Source: Temnopleurus reevesii (lineage: Eukaryota > Echinodermata > Echinoidea > Temnopleuroida > Temnopleuridae). Taken from it: a DNA stretch of 15,549 nt. The stretch is taken from the NCBI GenBank assembly GCA_036244855.1, contig BQKZ01008593.1, forward strand, positions 8,207 through 23,755. The letters are read 5' to 3'. Below are positions 1-8,191 of this stretch, piece by piece. The position numbers and the translations under genes were made by a program. Under the pieces are notes generated by a model. That model made no database searches and was not told where the DNA came from. It saw only the letters and a list, made by a program, of their open reading frames with translations. Position 1 is the first letter of the stretch. Each line of letters begins with the position of its first letter.

Positions 1-86
1 GGGAATTTACAATTTGGGACCACAAAAATTCCCTTGTTATAATGAAACCTCGTTATATCAGTGCTCGTTATAGTGAGAGTCCACTG
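1..86. mobile_element. Tigger/pogo-like element cut by window start
   Basis: The sequence has repeated CTCGTTATA blocks and ends GAGAGTCCACTG followed by TA (87-88), matching the right end of the family in this window. Its left end lies outside the window. Confidence 0.55.
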
Positions 87-597
87 TACTTCTTTAAATT
101 GAATGAATTATTATGTTTAGATAAAATAAGGCGATGTGTAATCAAAATGTCTTTTTGGCTTTACTGATTTGGATTTAGAGAGTATTCACACTCTTTGATA
201 TTTTCATTTTAGAATGAAAAAAAAAGTCAGGAATTTCACTCTCATTTTCCAAAGCTTTATTAAAACGTCTGGCAATAAGGACTTCTGTTTCTGACAGAAA
301 TTCAATGCAGAGAGCCTTTTCAATTTTCTTTGGAATTCATTTCAATCAATGCAAATGTCACATGTATTCTATATCTTCATCAATTCAAATATGACACTAT
401 TATCTCCCAGAATGAAAACAAATAAAAACAAAACACAAATTAATGACAGTAAAGAAATTAACAAAAACATTCATGTTTTATTCCATATTTTTCACATCAG
501 GATCATAATTTTCTTCATTTAACACTGATTCACAAATGATAGTTCAATACACATTATCTCAAAGCACATAACTTCAATTGCACGTTTTTCAATGGTA
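87..597. other. no gene seen
   Basis: AT-rich sequence between two Tigger-like elements. No splice-bounded frame, RNA or further repeat was recognised on either strand. Confidence 0.6.
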
Positions 598-761
598 CCG
601 TCTAACCTCATTATAAAGAGCACTGATGTAACGAGCTCTCTTTATAACAAGGTAATTTTCTGGTCTAAACTCTTTCTATTCTATTGTATTTTAACCCTGG
701 TTTCATTATAAAGAGGCAATTTGTCTGGTTCCAAGGATCTCATTATAACAATGTTTGACTG
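598..761. mobile_element. Tigger/pogo-like MITE
   Basis: The 164-base element starts CCGTCTAACCTCATTATAAA and ends AATGTTTGACTG. It is flanked on both sides by TA (596-597 and 762-763), the expected target duplication. It aligns over its whole length with the element at 2586-2760, sharing AGAGCACTGAT, TAACGAGCTCTC and ATTGTATTTT blocks. Confidence 0.8.
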
Positions 762-855
762 TACCATATTTCTTAGTAATGATGAATACTTGATAAGCAG
801 GGCTGTTGGTGCAGTTTCATTATACATGTAGTTTGAATATAGTAGAAAATCGGTA

Positions 856-930
856 CAGTCACACCTCGTTATAACAAGGTCCTTGAGACCAGAAAAATTA
901 TCTCTTTATATCGTAATCTTGTTATATCAC
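856..930. mobile_element. partial Tigger/pogo-like element
   Basis: One end is clear: TA followed by CAGTCACACCTCGTTATAAC, then AAGGTCCTTGAGACC. The second inverted end is missing or too decayed to place. Confidence 0.55.
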
Positions 931-1536
931 ATCAACTTAGGTAACTATTCGACTCAGACAATTTCAACTTAGGCAGACTTGGCTATTGTACTATTAACAT
1001 GCATAATTAGCCACAATACACGAGATTGAATCGTATCTAACTTGGAAGAAACTTACAATGTGAACAAAATTGTCACTTCTTTTCGAATGAAATGACAAAA
1101 AAAATCCTTTTATATCTAATATAAATCATATATGAAATAACAAAAACTTTTCTCTTTTTTATAACTATAGTTTAAGGCACTTTTTATGATATAAATATGT
1201 ATTTCTCATATCATTTACTGATGAAGTACATGTACATGTATGATAACACTTATAATGCCGGTAACACAAATAAATATATTTATTTTTCAAGAATCATACA
1301 CAGAATCGGTAGCCATTTTGGAAGACAAAAATATGAAACAATATTTGCCTTAATTTGCATATTGATTGGCAAACCTTCAATAGAGACTATTATTATGGTC
1401 CACACAGTTAAATTCCCTTGAATACTTCTTACCAAGACAAGCAAAAGAATGCAGTAGATATTCTTAAACTACAAAAATTGAACATACATGTAATTCATAC
1501 TTCAGGAACTTTGAGTTGCTTAGCAAAAATATGGGC
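931..1536. other. no gene seen
   Basis: AT-rich intergenic DNA. A 74-codon plus-strand frame at 1197-1421 has low-complexity Tyr/Ile/Met-rich composition and no supporting signal, so it is not called. Confidence 0.6.
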
Positions 1537-1645
1537 TGTATTCCGATAGTGGGGATTAACTAAACCTAGGACTAAGCCAATGGTCAAAATGACCAGTGGC
1601 TTAGACATGGGTTAAGTCGAAGTCGAACCTCGCTATCGGAATACA
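1537..1645. mobile_element. 109-base foldback element
   Basis: Perfect 13-base inverted ends TGTATTCCGATAG and CTATCGGAATACA enclose an inner inverted repeat, CTAAGCCAATGGTCA and TGACCAGTGGCTTAG. The whole unit can fold into one long hairpin with a very small loop. No ORF. A small MITE is the likeliest explanation. Confidence 0.8.
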
Positions 1646-1934
1646 TGTTTCCATGTTGAATTTATCCTGGTGTAATCCTGGTGAGTAATGAGGATTTGTT
1701 TTGCAGAAGATAATGTCTCTCTTAAAATCTAAAGCAGAATTTTTAATCTAAAACATATAATTCTTCCCATTATCATAAGGCACAAACACCCTACACATAT
1801 CACAGGTCCAATCAGAACGCTATGTCTCAGGGGAAAATTAAGACTCTGTAGTGTTTCACGAAGGCCAGCTGGGAAGAATTTGAAGAATGACAATTGTAAG
1901 AACCTCAATTATTCATAATTATAAGAACTGATAC
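1646..1934. other. no gene seen
   Basis: Plain sequence between the foldback element and the most distant copy of the 3' flank repeat. Nothing supported. Confidence 0.55.
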
Positions 1935-2408
1935 CAGTTGTTCATAACTTGGTGATTTTTTCCTGTACTCCATAATCACCCCTGTGTCACTGACTTGGCA
2001 CTAGAGAAACAGTCACCAGTCATGCATACCGGTACATTCATGCACAACTTTTCGTACATCTTTAAGAAACACAACCCTGGATCTGCACAGGCAAGATTTA
2101 CTCCTCTTAAATTAAGTCTTCATCAAAAGAGACTCTTGATATAATCAAGCAATCCTGATTTGTTTACTGTCCCCTCCCTATCCCCCTAATATAATCCTGG
2201 TTTCGGTATCACAAAATTACTCATAGAATTACACAGGAGTCTACACATGACTGGTGACCCTTTCCTGTACTCAGCAATACTCAATATGTCCCCAAGTAAG
2301 CATCTGTTGAAGGGTCATCAGTCTTGCAGAACAATGAATGAAAAGCTTTTTGAAAAATAAGCCTGGATCTGCACTTATTAAATCTACTACAAATAAATCC
2401 TATCTATC

Positions 2409-2512
2409 ATCTGAACAAGCTCAAAATCAACTGGAAGAATCCTAAAAGAGATGACCAGAGGCCTTTACTTGACCTGATGACCTTTTAAGGTCAGGGTCAG
2501 AATAGATGTAGA
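2409..2512 (-). pseudogene. truncated, frameshifted copy of terminal exon
   Basis: Minus-strand sequence runs parallel to the last ~105 bases of the real terminal exon, through TCTGACCCTGACCTT and TTGTTCAGATGAT. A single base is missing after the GACCTT codons (CTTAAAAGG against CTTCAAAAGG), and the shifted frame soon meets TAG. The first part of the exon and its acceptor are absent. Confidence 0.75.
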
Positions 2513-2585
2513 TTAAACATATCTCAGAATTGAATTCCCTAAAGCTGTTCATAGAATTCTGCACGACTGGTGTCCCTTTCCTGTG

Positions 2586-2760
2586 GAGTCAAACCTCGTT
2601 ATAAAGAGCACTGATATAACGAGCTCTCGTTATAACAAGGTAATCTTCCTGGTCCCATCTCTTGGTATTTTATTGTATTTTGGCCCTGATATAAGAAGGT
2701 TTCAATATAAAGAGGTAGTTCCTCTTGTCCCAACGACCTCGTTATAAGGAGGTTAGACTG
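2586..2760. mobile_element. Tigger/pogo-like MITE
   Basis: This 175-base element has inverted ends GAGTCAAACCTCGTTATAA and TTATAAGGAGGTTAGACTG. Comparison with the sister repeat unit (CCTTTCCTGTACTCAGC, near 2265) shows the empty site: insertion took place at a TA, now read as TG on the left and CA on the right. CAGT...ACCTCGTTATAA ends and a TA target are typical of pogo/Tigger-type non-autonomous elements. No coding capacity. Confidence 0.8.
2669..2674 (-). promoter_or_regulatory. candidate polyadenylation signal AATAAA
   Basis: This is the first canonical AATAAA on the coding strand after the stop codon, about 226 bases downstream. It lies inside the Tigger-like insertion at 2586-2760. 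Whether it is used cannot be told from sequence; no strong GT-rich element was evident just after it. Confidence 0.35.
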
Positions 2761-2899
2761 CACTCAGCAATATTATACATGTTGCTGAATTAGCATCTGA
2801 GAAAGGGTAACCAATCATGCCGAACGATTAATGGACAGTTTTGTAAAAAATAAGTCCGAATTTGCACCTGTGAAATCTACTACAATTAAATCACATTTA

Positions 2900-3088
2900 T
2901 CATCTGAACAAACTCAAAATCCATTGAAAGAATCCCAAAATAGATGACCAGAGCCCCTCCCTTGACCTGATGACCTTTTGAAGGTCAGGGTCAGACTGGA
3001 TGAAGAGGTCAATGATGCTTGCCTTGAGGTCACTAGGCCAATTCTTGGGTTTCCCTTCATTTAGATTCAGCAGACAAACCTTACGGAT
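2900..3088 (-). CDS. terminal exon with stop and hydrophobic C-terminal tail
   Basis: Sixty-two codons plus TGA (visible residues 321-382), starting IRKVCLLNLN. The acceptor is ATGTTATAG. The exon contains NWPSDLKASIIDLFIQSDPD, a charged turn (QKVIRSRE), and ends in GLWSSILGFFQWILSLFR. This last 17-18-residue stretch is strongly hydrophobic with two tryptophans and a single terminal arginine, and could act as a membrane anchor or amphipathic membrane-binding helix. Some vertebrate GBPs instead end in a prenylation CaaX box, which is absent here. A 5'-truncated, frameshifted copy of this exon lies downstream at about 2409-2512. Confidence 0.83.
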   Translation of the reverse strand: MRKVCLLNLNEGKPKNWPSDLKASIIDLFIQSDPDLQKVIRSREGLWSSILGFFQWILSLFR

Positions 3089-3607
3089 CTATAACATCAA
3101 AGAAGGGTGAAAAACACAATTTATAACAATGATGCGAAGAAAGAAAATTGGATATCCATAGAATCATTCTTGGTTGAAGGTTCACGTGGAATTTGACCAT
3201 TAAAAAGAAAAGTTGGAAATAGGATGAAGAGCTCTCGGTACTTGGTTGTAGATTCCCTAAATACTTCTAAAACGTTTCCACTTGAATGGCATACCGAAAA
3301 ATTAGCAGGTGGAAGGGAGAAAAAAAATATTGCACGGTGAATGAAAGGAAAAGTTAATCTTATAAAAGCATCAAAATGAAACAAATGTTACTATGCTCCA
3401 GAGTTAAGTCTGAATGATTTCTCAGAAGACAGATTGTTGAAAAACCCTAAATCTGGAAAAAAAAAGAGTGACATCCAGGATTGGAAGAAGTTGCAAAATT
3501 GGGAAAAAAACTGATGTAGACCAAATGACTAAATAAGAAATGCTTCTTCTTAAGGTGTTGTGATCGTTTGTTTTTTTCTACAAAAATATACCCAAACAAA
3601 TACTTAC
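3089..3607 (-). other. intron between exon 9 and terminal exon
   Basis: It runs from GTAAGT at 3607 to ATAG at 3089. An 87-codon minus-strand frame at 3121-3384 lies in it, with Phe/Ser-rich low-complexity sequence, and is judged chance. No repeats recognised. Confidence 0.7.
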
Positions 3608-3691
3608 AAATCTTGTTGTACTGAAAACTGTGTCATAGTTTTCTACTGACAGAAGAGCCACCTGCTTTGCAACTTTCAAAGGAGCCTCAAC
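3608..3691 (-). CDS. exon 9 in window
   Basis: Twenty-eight codons (visible residues 293-320), starting VEAPLKVAKQ and ending YDTVFSTTRF. The acceptor is GTCTTTAG and the donor is TTT|GTAAGT, which matches consensus well on the intron side. Both ends are phase 0. An amphipathic helix (PLKVAKQVALLSVENYDTVF) is followed by a serine/threonine turn. I see no recognisable motif; the call rests on splice sites, phase and length. Confidence 0.66.
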
Positions 3692-4177
3692 CTAAAGACA
3701 TTAACAAAAAGACAATATTCAACTGTGTAAATTTACGGTTCTGATTGGTATGAATCATTCTAACTATGTCCTGCATAGCTTATTTTTCTCCATAAAAGTA
3801 TTTAGTGATATCAAGAAGAGCTTTTTTGTAGAACTAACTATTTCAGTTAAAAAATAACCATTTGCGGACCTTAACAAAGTATTTTGTGAGACTAAAGTGA
3901 AAAGGAAATCCACCATTACATCATTACATCATTTACAGTAATTTTTGTTATGTTGTATACCTCACAAAATTGGCCGTTACAATCAGGAAATATTCCAAAT
4001 AGCGTAAAAAATGATAATTACCATACATGCTCTTTGAACAACAATTGTTCTGTAATAAAGATGCTGCAGTTTCTAATGTTCAGACAATTTCAAATGTTTC
4101 CTAGAGATTGAAGCTTCCTAGGCATTGGAAATCACAGACTATGAATGCTCTTTGGATACAGTTTTATGAATGTTCAC
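3692..4177 (-). other. intron between exons 8 and 9
   Basis: It runs from GTGAAC to TTTAG. AT-rich, with no other features recognised. Confidence 0.7.
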
Positions 4178-4291
4178 CTCTCTTGAATATGCTTCTACAT
4201 TGTCCTGTCTCCGCTGTGCACAGAGGCCCTGCAGACGTCTATCCAACTCCATCACACCAGCATGGTACATTTGACTGCTGATGAAATCATG
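4178..4291 (-). CDS. exon 8 in window: helical segment
   Basis: Thirty-eight codons (visible residues 255-292), starting HDFISSQMYH and ending VEAYSRE. The acceptor is TTTCAG and the donor is GAG|GTGAAC, a weaker donor. Both ends are phase 0. The stretch ELDRRLQGLCAQRRQDNVEAY has the same spacing of leucines and charges as the core motif ELDRLHKQGEEKGLESF of exon 4, so it may be a second, diverged unit of that kind. Two degenerate copies of this exon lie upstream in the preceding intron (about 4367-4665 and 5130-5180). Confidence 0.72.
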
Positions 4292-4366
4292 CTGAAACAA
4301 ACCAGATATGTGCAAATAAAAATTATAATATGTGAACAAATTAAAAGATTTAATTAAGAAGATAAC

Positions 4367-4446
4367 TCACTGTGTAGTATATATTGAATGAAATACATGG
4401 ATTGCATGGAGAAGATGATCAAACTCCATTACATCAGCATGGTATA
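4367..4446 (-). pseudogene. degenerate copy of exon 8, part 1
   Basis: Minus-strand translation reads YHADVMEFDHLLHAIH, matching YHAGVMELDRRLQGLC of exon 8. It then diverges and ends near a GTGAGT that is in a different phase from the real donor. The 5' part of the copy continues on the other side of the palindromic insertion at 4634-4665, so the copy is interrupted and not usable as it stands. Confidence 0.6.
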
Positions 4447-4633
4447 CCTGGGGCCGATTGCTCGAAATGGTCTTAGCTATCCTCTTCATGCTAAGACATC
4501 TTGACTTCTTGTGCCATCCTCGTAACATAGACATTAGCGTCGATACAACTATGTTAAGAGGGTAGCACAAGAACTTAAAGACGCCTTAGCATGAAGATAA
4601 TAGCTAAGACCATTTCGAGCAATCGGCCCCAGG
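4447..4633. mobile_element. 187-base palindromic foldback element
   Basis: The element starts CCTGGGGCCGATTGCTCG and ends CGAGCAATCGGCCCCAGG. The outer arms of about 49 bases match nearly perfectly, and the inner halves (CTTCTTGTGCCATCC and its complement region) also pair, leaving a loop of roughly 15-20 bases around 4530-4550. It carries no ORF of its own, as is typical of a MITE. It splits a relic copy of exon 8. I could not define a clear target-site duplication. Confidence 0.85.
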
Positions 4634-4665
4634 CTGCTTACGAAGTCATGGTGAAATAATAATTA
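4634..4665 (-). pseudogene. degenerate copy of exon 8, part 2
   Basis: The plus-strand stretch CTGCTTACGAAGTCATGG matches CTGCTGATGAAATCATGC at the acceptor end of exon 8 (about 17 of 24 bases alike over the wider stretch). It is the continuation of the copy at 4367-4446 beyond the palindromic element. Confidence 0.5.
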
Positions 4666-5129
4666 GAGTACAAGTCACACAAAACACAGAAGCTTGCACA
4701 AAGAAAATGACTTACAATGCATGATAATTACTATTTTATTGTACAATTTTATTTTAACTCTAGTTTAGTGATTATTTACTATTTGCATTTGTTTTGTTCC
4801 AGGACCAAGATGAAAACCAATTTTTACCTTGTATATAATTGATCTTGTTTATCCTGATTACATATGTTTTAATAAATGAATAGATAAATAAATAATGAAA
4901 TACTGTAAAAGCAAATAATTTAGCGTACATATATTTCAGCAAATTCACTGAATTTCAAGACTGTTCACACATCAGATATTTGACATCTTCTCTTTTTTCA
5001 AAGATTAATATTATACAAGTCTATGGGCAATCTAATGAGTGAAAATTTTAGCGAATTTATTGTTGCAAAATTTGTGACATTCAAACCCGGTGAAAATTTC
5101 AGCTTTTGCAGTATAAGGCTTGCATGAAA

Positions 5130-5182
5130 TTGGAGACTCCTTCACACCAACATAGTATGACGACTGATAAAACCATGCTGAA
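5130..5182 (-). pseudogene. second degenerate copy of exon 8 start
   Basis: The plus-strand sequence CTTCACACCAACATAGTATG followed by CATGCTGAAAC matches CATCACACCAGCATGGTAC and CATGCTGAAAC at the acceptor end of exon 8. Only the first half of the exon and the acceptor are recognisable. There is a small deletion relative to exon 8 and no matching donor. Confidence 0.5.
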
Positions 5183-5252
5183 ACCTCACAATGTGAAAAA
5201 GAGACCACTTTAAGATTGTGATGCAATGCTACATCACAAAAAGAAACTGAAA

Positions 5253-5493
5253 CTAATAATAATAATAATGGTGGCGCTGAAAGCTTTACACTCACTATTA
5301 CCCGGCTCTAGCTGGCAGCCATTACGGCGCTCCACATTACAATGAATTTCTTCCTGTCGTCGCCATTTACTTCACCTGGGATGAGTGCAGCACAATGTGG
5401 ATACATTTCTTGCTGAAGGAAATTAACGCCATCAGTGGGATTCGAACCTACGACCCACTGGTTGGAAGGCAAGAGTCAGAACCACTACACCAC
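5253..5493 (-). mobile_element. tRNA-derived SINE with ATT tail
   Basis: On the minus strand the element begins GGTGGTGTAGTGGTTCTGAC (A-box-like), with an exact B box GGTTCGAATCC at 5438-5448. It then has a non-tRNA body and ends in a run of ATT units (plus strand AATAATAATAAT at about 5254-5269). It lies in the intron between exons 7 and 8. Confidence 0.8.
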
Positions 5494-5744
5494 CTTTTAC
5501 AGGGGTTTCTCATTGATAAACTTTTATGTATTCCATTGTGAATTATCAAGATGTAGCAAAGAAAGTTTTCCTTGGGAATTTTTAGTTCATTCTGAATTTG
5601 CATGTACTGCACAACTTTTCAAGAAAAGGACTGTCATAGTTGATCACAAATGACTGAATTGGAAGGAAAGGGAGTAAAATATTTGCAGCATATACCCTAA
5701 CCACAACTGGCATTCCTAAAGACATCTATTTTATTGCATCTTAC

Positions 5745-5793
5745 CATTGCATTCTGGTACATTGCTTTGGCCCGATCTAGAGCAGTCGCTAAT
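5745..5793 (-). CDS. exon 7 in window: micro-exon helix
   Basis: One base completing an arginine codon plus 16 codons (visible residues 239-254): LATALDRAKAMYQNAM. The acceptor is AAATTCTAG and the donor is ATG|GTAAGA. The exon is only 49 bases long, so it is supported mainly by its exact phase fit with both neighbours and by its helical character. The AKAMYQ pattern resembles the AREKSLGLYRE helix encoded earlier in the same protein, hinting at a repeated helical unit. Confidence 0.66.
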
Positions 5794-6452
5794 CTAGAAT
5801 TTAGAAATAAAAATAAAAAAGAAAGTAAAATATCAAGACTATAAGTTCATTATTAAGTTTGAAAATTTATTAATTTTCCTAGATAATGATGTTCTTCAGG
5901 AACTCAATTTTCAAAATCATGAAGAGAATTTGTTGCCATAAGGGTTGAAACGTTAATCAGTCCTCAATGTTGATTCAAATATATTTCACAGATAAGATTT
6001 ATTATAATCACATTTAAAAGTTAACATTATATCCAATATTATATTATATTTTTAATCTGAATGCACAAGATTAGAAATGGAAGTGGTGGCACCTCTGATA
6101 TTTCAGTACTTTGTGAACTGCATTGAAATTGATCACATGATTTTTTCCAATAACAATTAACAGATTGAAGAAAATGTTGAAAGAAAAATTGAGTGAAAGA
6201 AATAGTTCATTAGTCAAAAAGAAAATGGTGAAATAAAGTCATTCAGTCATTTGAAAGTCATTTAGTGTTGTGTACAAAACAAAAAAATTGAATTTATTTA
6301 TTTTACTCGCAATTTTGGACCAGTTCGGCACATTGGCATCTTGATATTTTCATGTTTTTGACAGTGTTTTGTATACAAATGAATGTGCATCAAACAGAGT
6401 GGATATTTTTGTGAGATAAAACCTAAAAAATTGCAAATATAATCCTTCTCAC
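5794..6452 (-). other. intron between exons 6 and 7
   Basis: It runs from GTGAGA to TCTAG. AT-rich, and no repeats or copies of neighbouring exons were recognised. Confidence 0.7.
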
Positions 6453-6538
6453 CTGTCTGTCAAATCAGTCTCATTCAGTGGGAGAACCATGTTATTACCA
6501 TCTGTACTCTCCTTGATATGCTCCATTACTTCAAGAAT
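6453..6538 (-). CDS. exon 6 in window
   Basis: Twenty-eight codons plus two bases of a split arginine codon (visible residues 210-237/238), starting ILEVMEHIKE and ending NETDLTD. The acceptor is CATATAG, with a rather poor pyrimidine tract, and the donor is CAG|GTGAGA, close to consensus. The two left-over bases AG are completed by A from the next exon, giving arginine, which supports the pair. A helix is followed by a polar loop (STDGNN) and a short proline-containing stretch. Confidence 0.7.
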
Positions 6539-6714
6539 CTATATGAGTATATGATAAATATCTTTTATGGTCAACCTTCTTTCATTCAAATGAATTTGAC
6601 ATTTTTCTTTTAACAATTTAGATCATAGGTCTGACACAATTACTGAGCAGCCCAAGTTCAATGTTGCTCCATCCTTCCCTAGTTGAAAGCCAAGCAGTGT
6701 AAAAGTAACTCCTA

Positions 6715-6812
6715 TTGTTTTTCTCTTTTTGTGGGGGCCATGACAAAGCTTGGTATGAATCTGGGACCTCCTGGTTGCTAGGTAAGTACTCTTAATGATT
6801 AAGCCAACATAC
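6715..6812 (-). mobile_element. degenerate tRNA-like SINE fragment
   Basis: The minus strand carries TTGGCTTAATCATTAAGAG (A-box-like), then GAGGTCCCAGATTCATACC as a worn B box, about 35 bases apart. The tRNA fold is not kept. It sits next to another tRNA-like fragment in the opposite orientation. Confidence 0.4.
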
Positions 6813-6886
6813 AATTCAAATTCACGGAAGTGAAACTGACAAAAAACAATTTTGAAAAATTATAAAGCATTCAAATATTTATAAAG

Positions 6887-6965
6887 CCTTGGGATGGTCT
6901 AGTTAATCTCGCATGTGCCTGGTCTGAGACAATCAAGGTTTGGAGTTCAAATCCAGTCCTGCAAT
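6887..6965 (+). mobile_element. tRNA-like SINE head
   Basis: The plus strand carries TGGTCTAGTTAATCTCGC (A-box-like, 6895-6912) and AGTTCAAATCC (6944-6954), one mismatch from the B box GGTTCRANNCC. There is no clean cloverleaf, so it is more likely a SINE head than a tRNA gene. Confidence 0.5.
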
Positions 6966-7187
6966 TTATTTTCTTTGGCGAGAAATCGATATACACTTCA
7001 TTCTCTCCACCTTCATACATTTATTTCCAAAAGCAAGAATTAAAGCAGTTTATTTCATCCACTTCCTTATTCTGTTACATAAATTGTGAATTTTAAGAAC
7101 ACTCAGGTATTGTGGAAGGTCAGGAATGCAATCTGAATTTGATAGCTAACTATTGGAAATTTGGAATGAAATTGAGATAAAATATAC

Positions 7188-7262
7188 CTTCTTATGGCAA
7201 GCAGTTTTCAAAAGGTTCTCATTTCTGGCTGTACCTTCCTCCTCTGCATCTTTCATCTCTGA
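7188..7262 (-). CDS. exon 5 in window: charged helix
   Basis: Twenty-five codons (visible residues 185-209), starting SEMKDAEEEG and ending TACHKK. The acceptor is TTATTTGCAG and the donor is AAG|GTATAT, a weaker donor. Both ends are phase 0. The acidic helix followed by ARNENLLKTACHKK continues the GBP-like helical region: in that family the ERE-type helix is followed by a helix with an asparagine/serine-rich turn. The exon is short, so the call depends on phase and splice sites as well as on its acidic, helical composition. Confidence 0.7.
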
Positions 7263-7713
7263 CTGCAAATAAAATCAGTAAAAGTTAATTTTCATATCAA
7301 ATGTTTAAGTTAAATATATTTTGATGATTACAAAATGCATAGTCATTCACTCTATGGGCAAAGAAGAGCCTATACTTAAACATTTCTTTCACTCTTCAGC
7401 AAACAAACATTGATTTCAATTTAATCTAATGATAACTATTTATTATTCAGCAAAGATGCTGAGATGCCGAGATTCCAAACTTCCAGAATATCCAGGAGGA
7501 TGAAAATTTAATCTGAATCACCAACAACCACCATGAAAATAAGTTGTGGTTACTATGGGCAACATTTTTGTCATGAAAAATTATTTGTTTTAGCTGTTTG
7601 GCAATTCACATTTTAATTACTATCCTCATGTATATTCCAGAAGGTTGACATCTCTGGCAATACAACGTGGAAATTCCAACTTTGACGAATACCAATCGTT
7701 ATCATTAACATAC

Positions 7714-7781
7714 CTTCAAAGCAGCAGAATGAAGCTTTTGGCCGGGTTCATCTACAGCTAAAGAAGCTTCATGAAAATAAG
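7714..7781 (-). other. partial copy of exon 4, open and in phase (copy a)
   Basis: On the minus strand, a possible acceptor CCACAG is followed by two bases (CT) and 22 open codons ending LHSAALK, then donor GTATGT. Joined to exon 3, the CT would complete an alanine codon, so phase fits. Against the last 20 codons of exon 4, it differs by three synonymous changes and one amino acid (Y to Q). The acceptor lacks a pyrimidine tract, so use as an exon is uncertain. Confidence 0.4.
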
Positions 7782-7955
7782 CTGTGGTTACTATGGGCAA
7801 ATTCTTTATCAGGAAATATTATTTGGTTTAGCTGTTTGGCAAATCACATTTTAATATAATCCTTATGCATATTCTTGAAAGTTGACATCTCTGGCAAAAA
7901 AATGCGAAAATTTCCCACTTAGACAATTTATTACTAATCTTTATCATGAACATAC

Positions 7956-8023
7956 CTTCAAAGCAGCAGAATGAAGCTTTTGGCCGCGTTCATCTACAGC
8001 CAAAGAAACTTCATGAAAATAAG
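7956..8023 (-). other. partial copy of exon 4, open and in phase (copy b)
   Basis: It has the same structure as copy a: CCACAG, CT, 22 open codons, GTATGT. Differences from exon 4 include A to V, P to R and Y to Q plus synonymous changes. It shares the GGCCAA variant with copy a, so the two are sisters. It is either a silent relic or an alternative exon. Confidence 0.4.
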
Positions 8024-8191
8024 CTGTGGTTACTATGGGCAAATTCTTTATCAGGAAATATTATTTGGTTTAGCTGTTTGGCAATTCACATTTTAATTAC
8101 TATCCTCAAGCATATTCTGAAAGGTTGATATCTCTGGCAATGTAATGTGTGAAAATGTTGTACTTAGACACAATTTTGAAGAAGAACATAC

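Larger units (their letters stand above)
1935..2900 (-). repeat. 3' flank repeated about three times
   Basis: The motif GGTGA/TCCCTTTCCTGT occurs around 2250 and 2570, with a weaker version (GGTGATTTTTTCCTGTACTC) at about 1951. In each case it is followed by related blocks, including CTGGATCTGCAC (about 2073 and 2364) and, in the gene-proximal unit, AATTTGCACC (about 2860). The two gene-proximal units continue into terminal-exon sequence. This is tandem duplication of the 3' end and untranslated/flanking DNA. The copies decay with distance from the gene. Confidence 0.65.
7500..8191 (-). repeat. second tandem array, period about 240, carrying exon 4 3' ends
   Basis: The sequence ACATACCTTCAAAG or a close variant recurs at 7708, 7950 and 8186, spacings of 242 and 236. 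A third, partial unit without exon sequence begins near 7505. Each full unit carries the last 60 bases of exon 4 with its GTATGT donor, followed in transcription direction by shared intron sequence, including the stretches TTAGCTGTTTGGCAA and TTGACATCTCTGGCAA on the plus strand. The array lies immediately downstream of the real exon, so exon 4 is the meeting point of two independent arrays. Confidence 0.85.

Noticed and set aside
1197..1421. 74-codon plus-strand frame
   Set aside because: AT-rich low-complexity sequence, no splice or promoter support, no recognisable motif.
4367..4570. 67-codon minus-strand frame
   Set aside because: A chimera of palindrome and exon 8 relic; its start codon lies in the palindrome and the splice phase is wrong.
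5435..5653. 72-codon plus-strand frame beginning MGFEPTTHWLEG
   Set aside because: It is a reading of the reverse of a tRNA-derived SINE (B box in the first codons) running into plain intron; a common artefact.
6887..6965. true tRNA gene
   Set aside because: A and B box-like sequences are present but no acceptor stem or cloverleaf; a SINE head explains it better.
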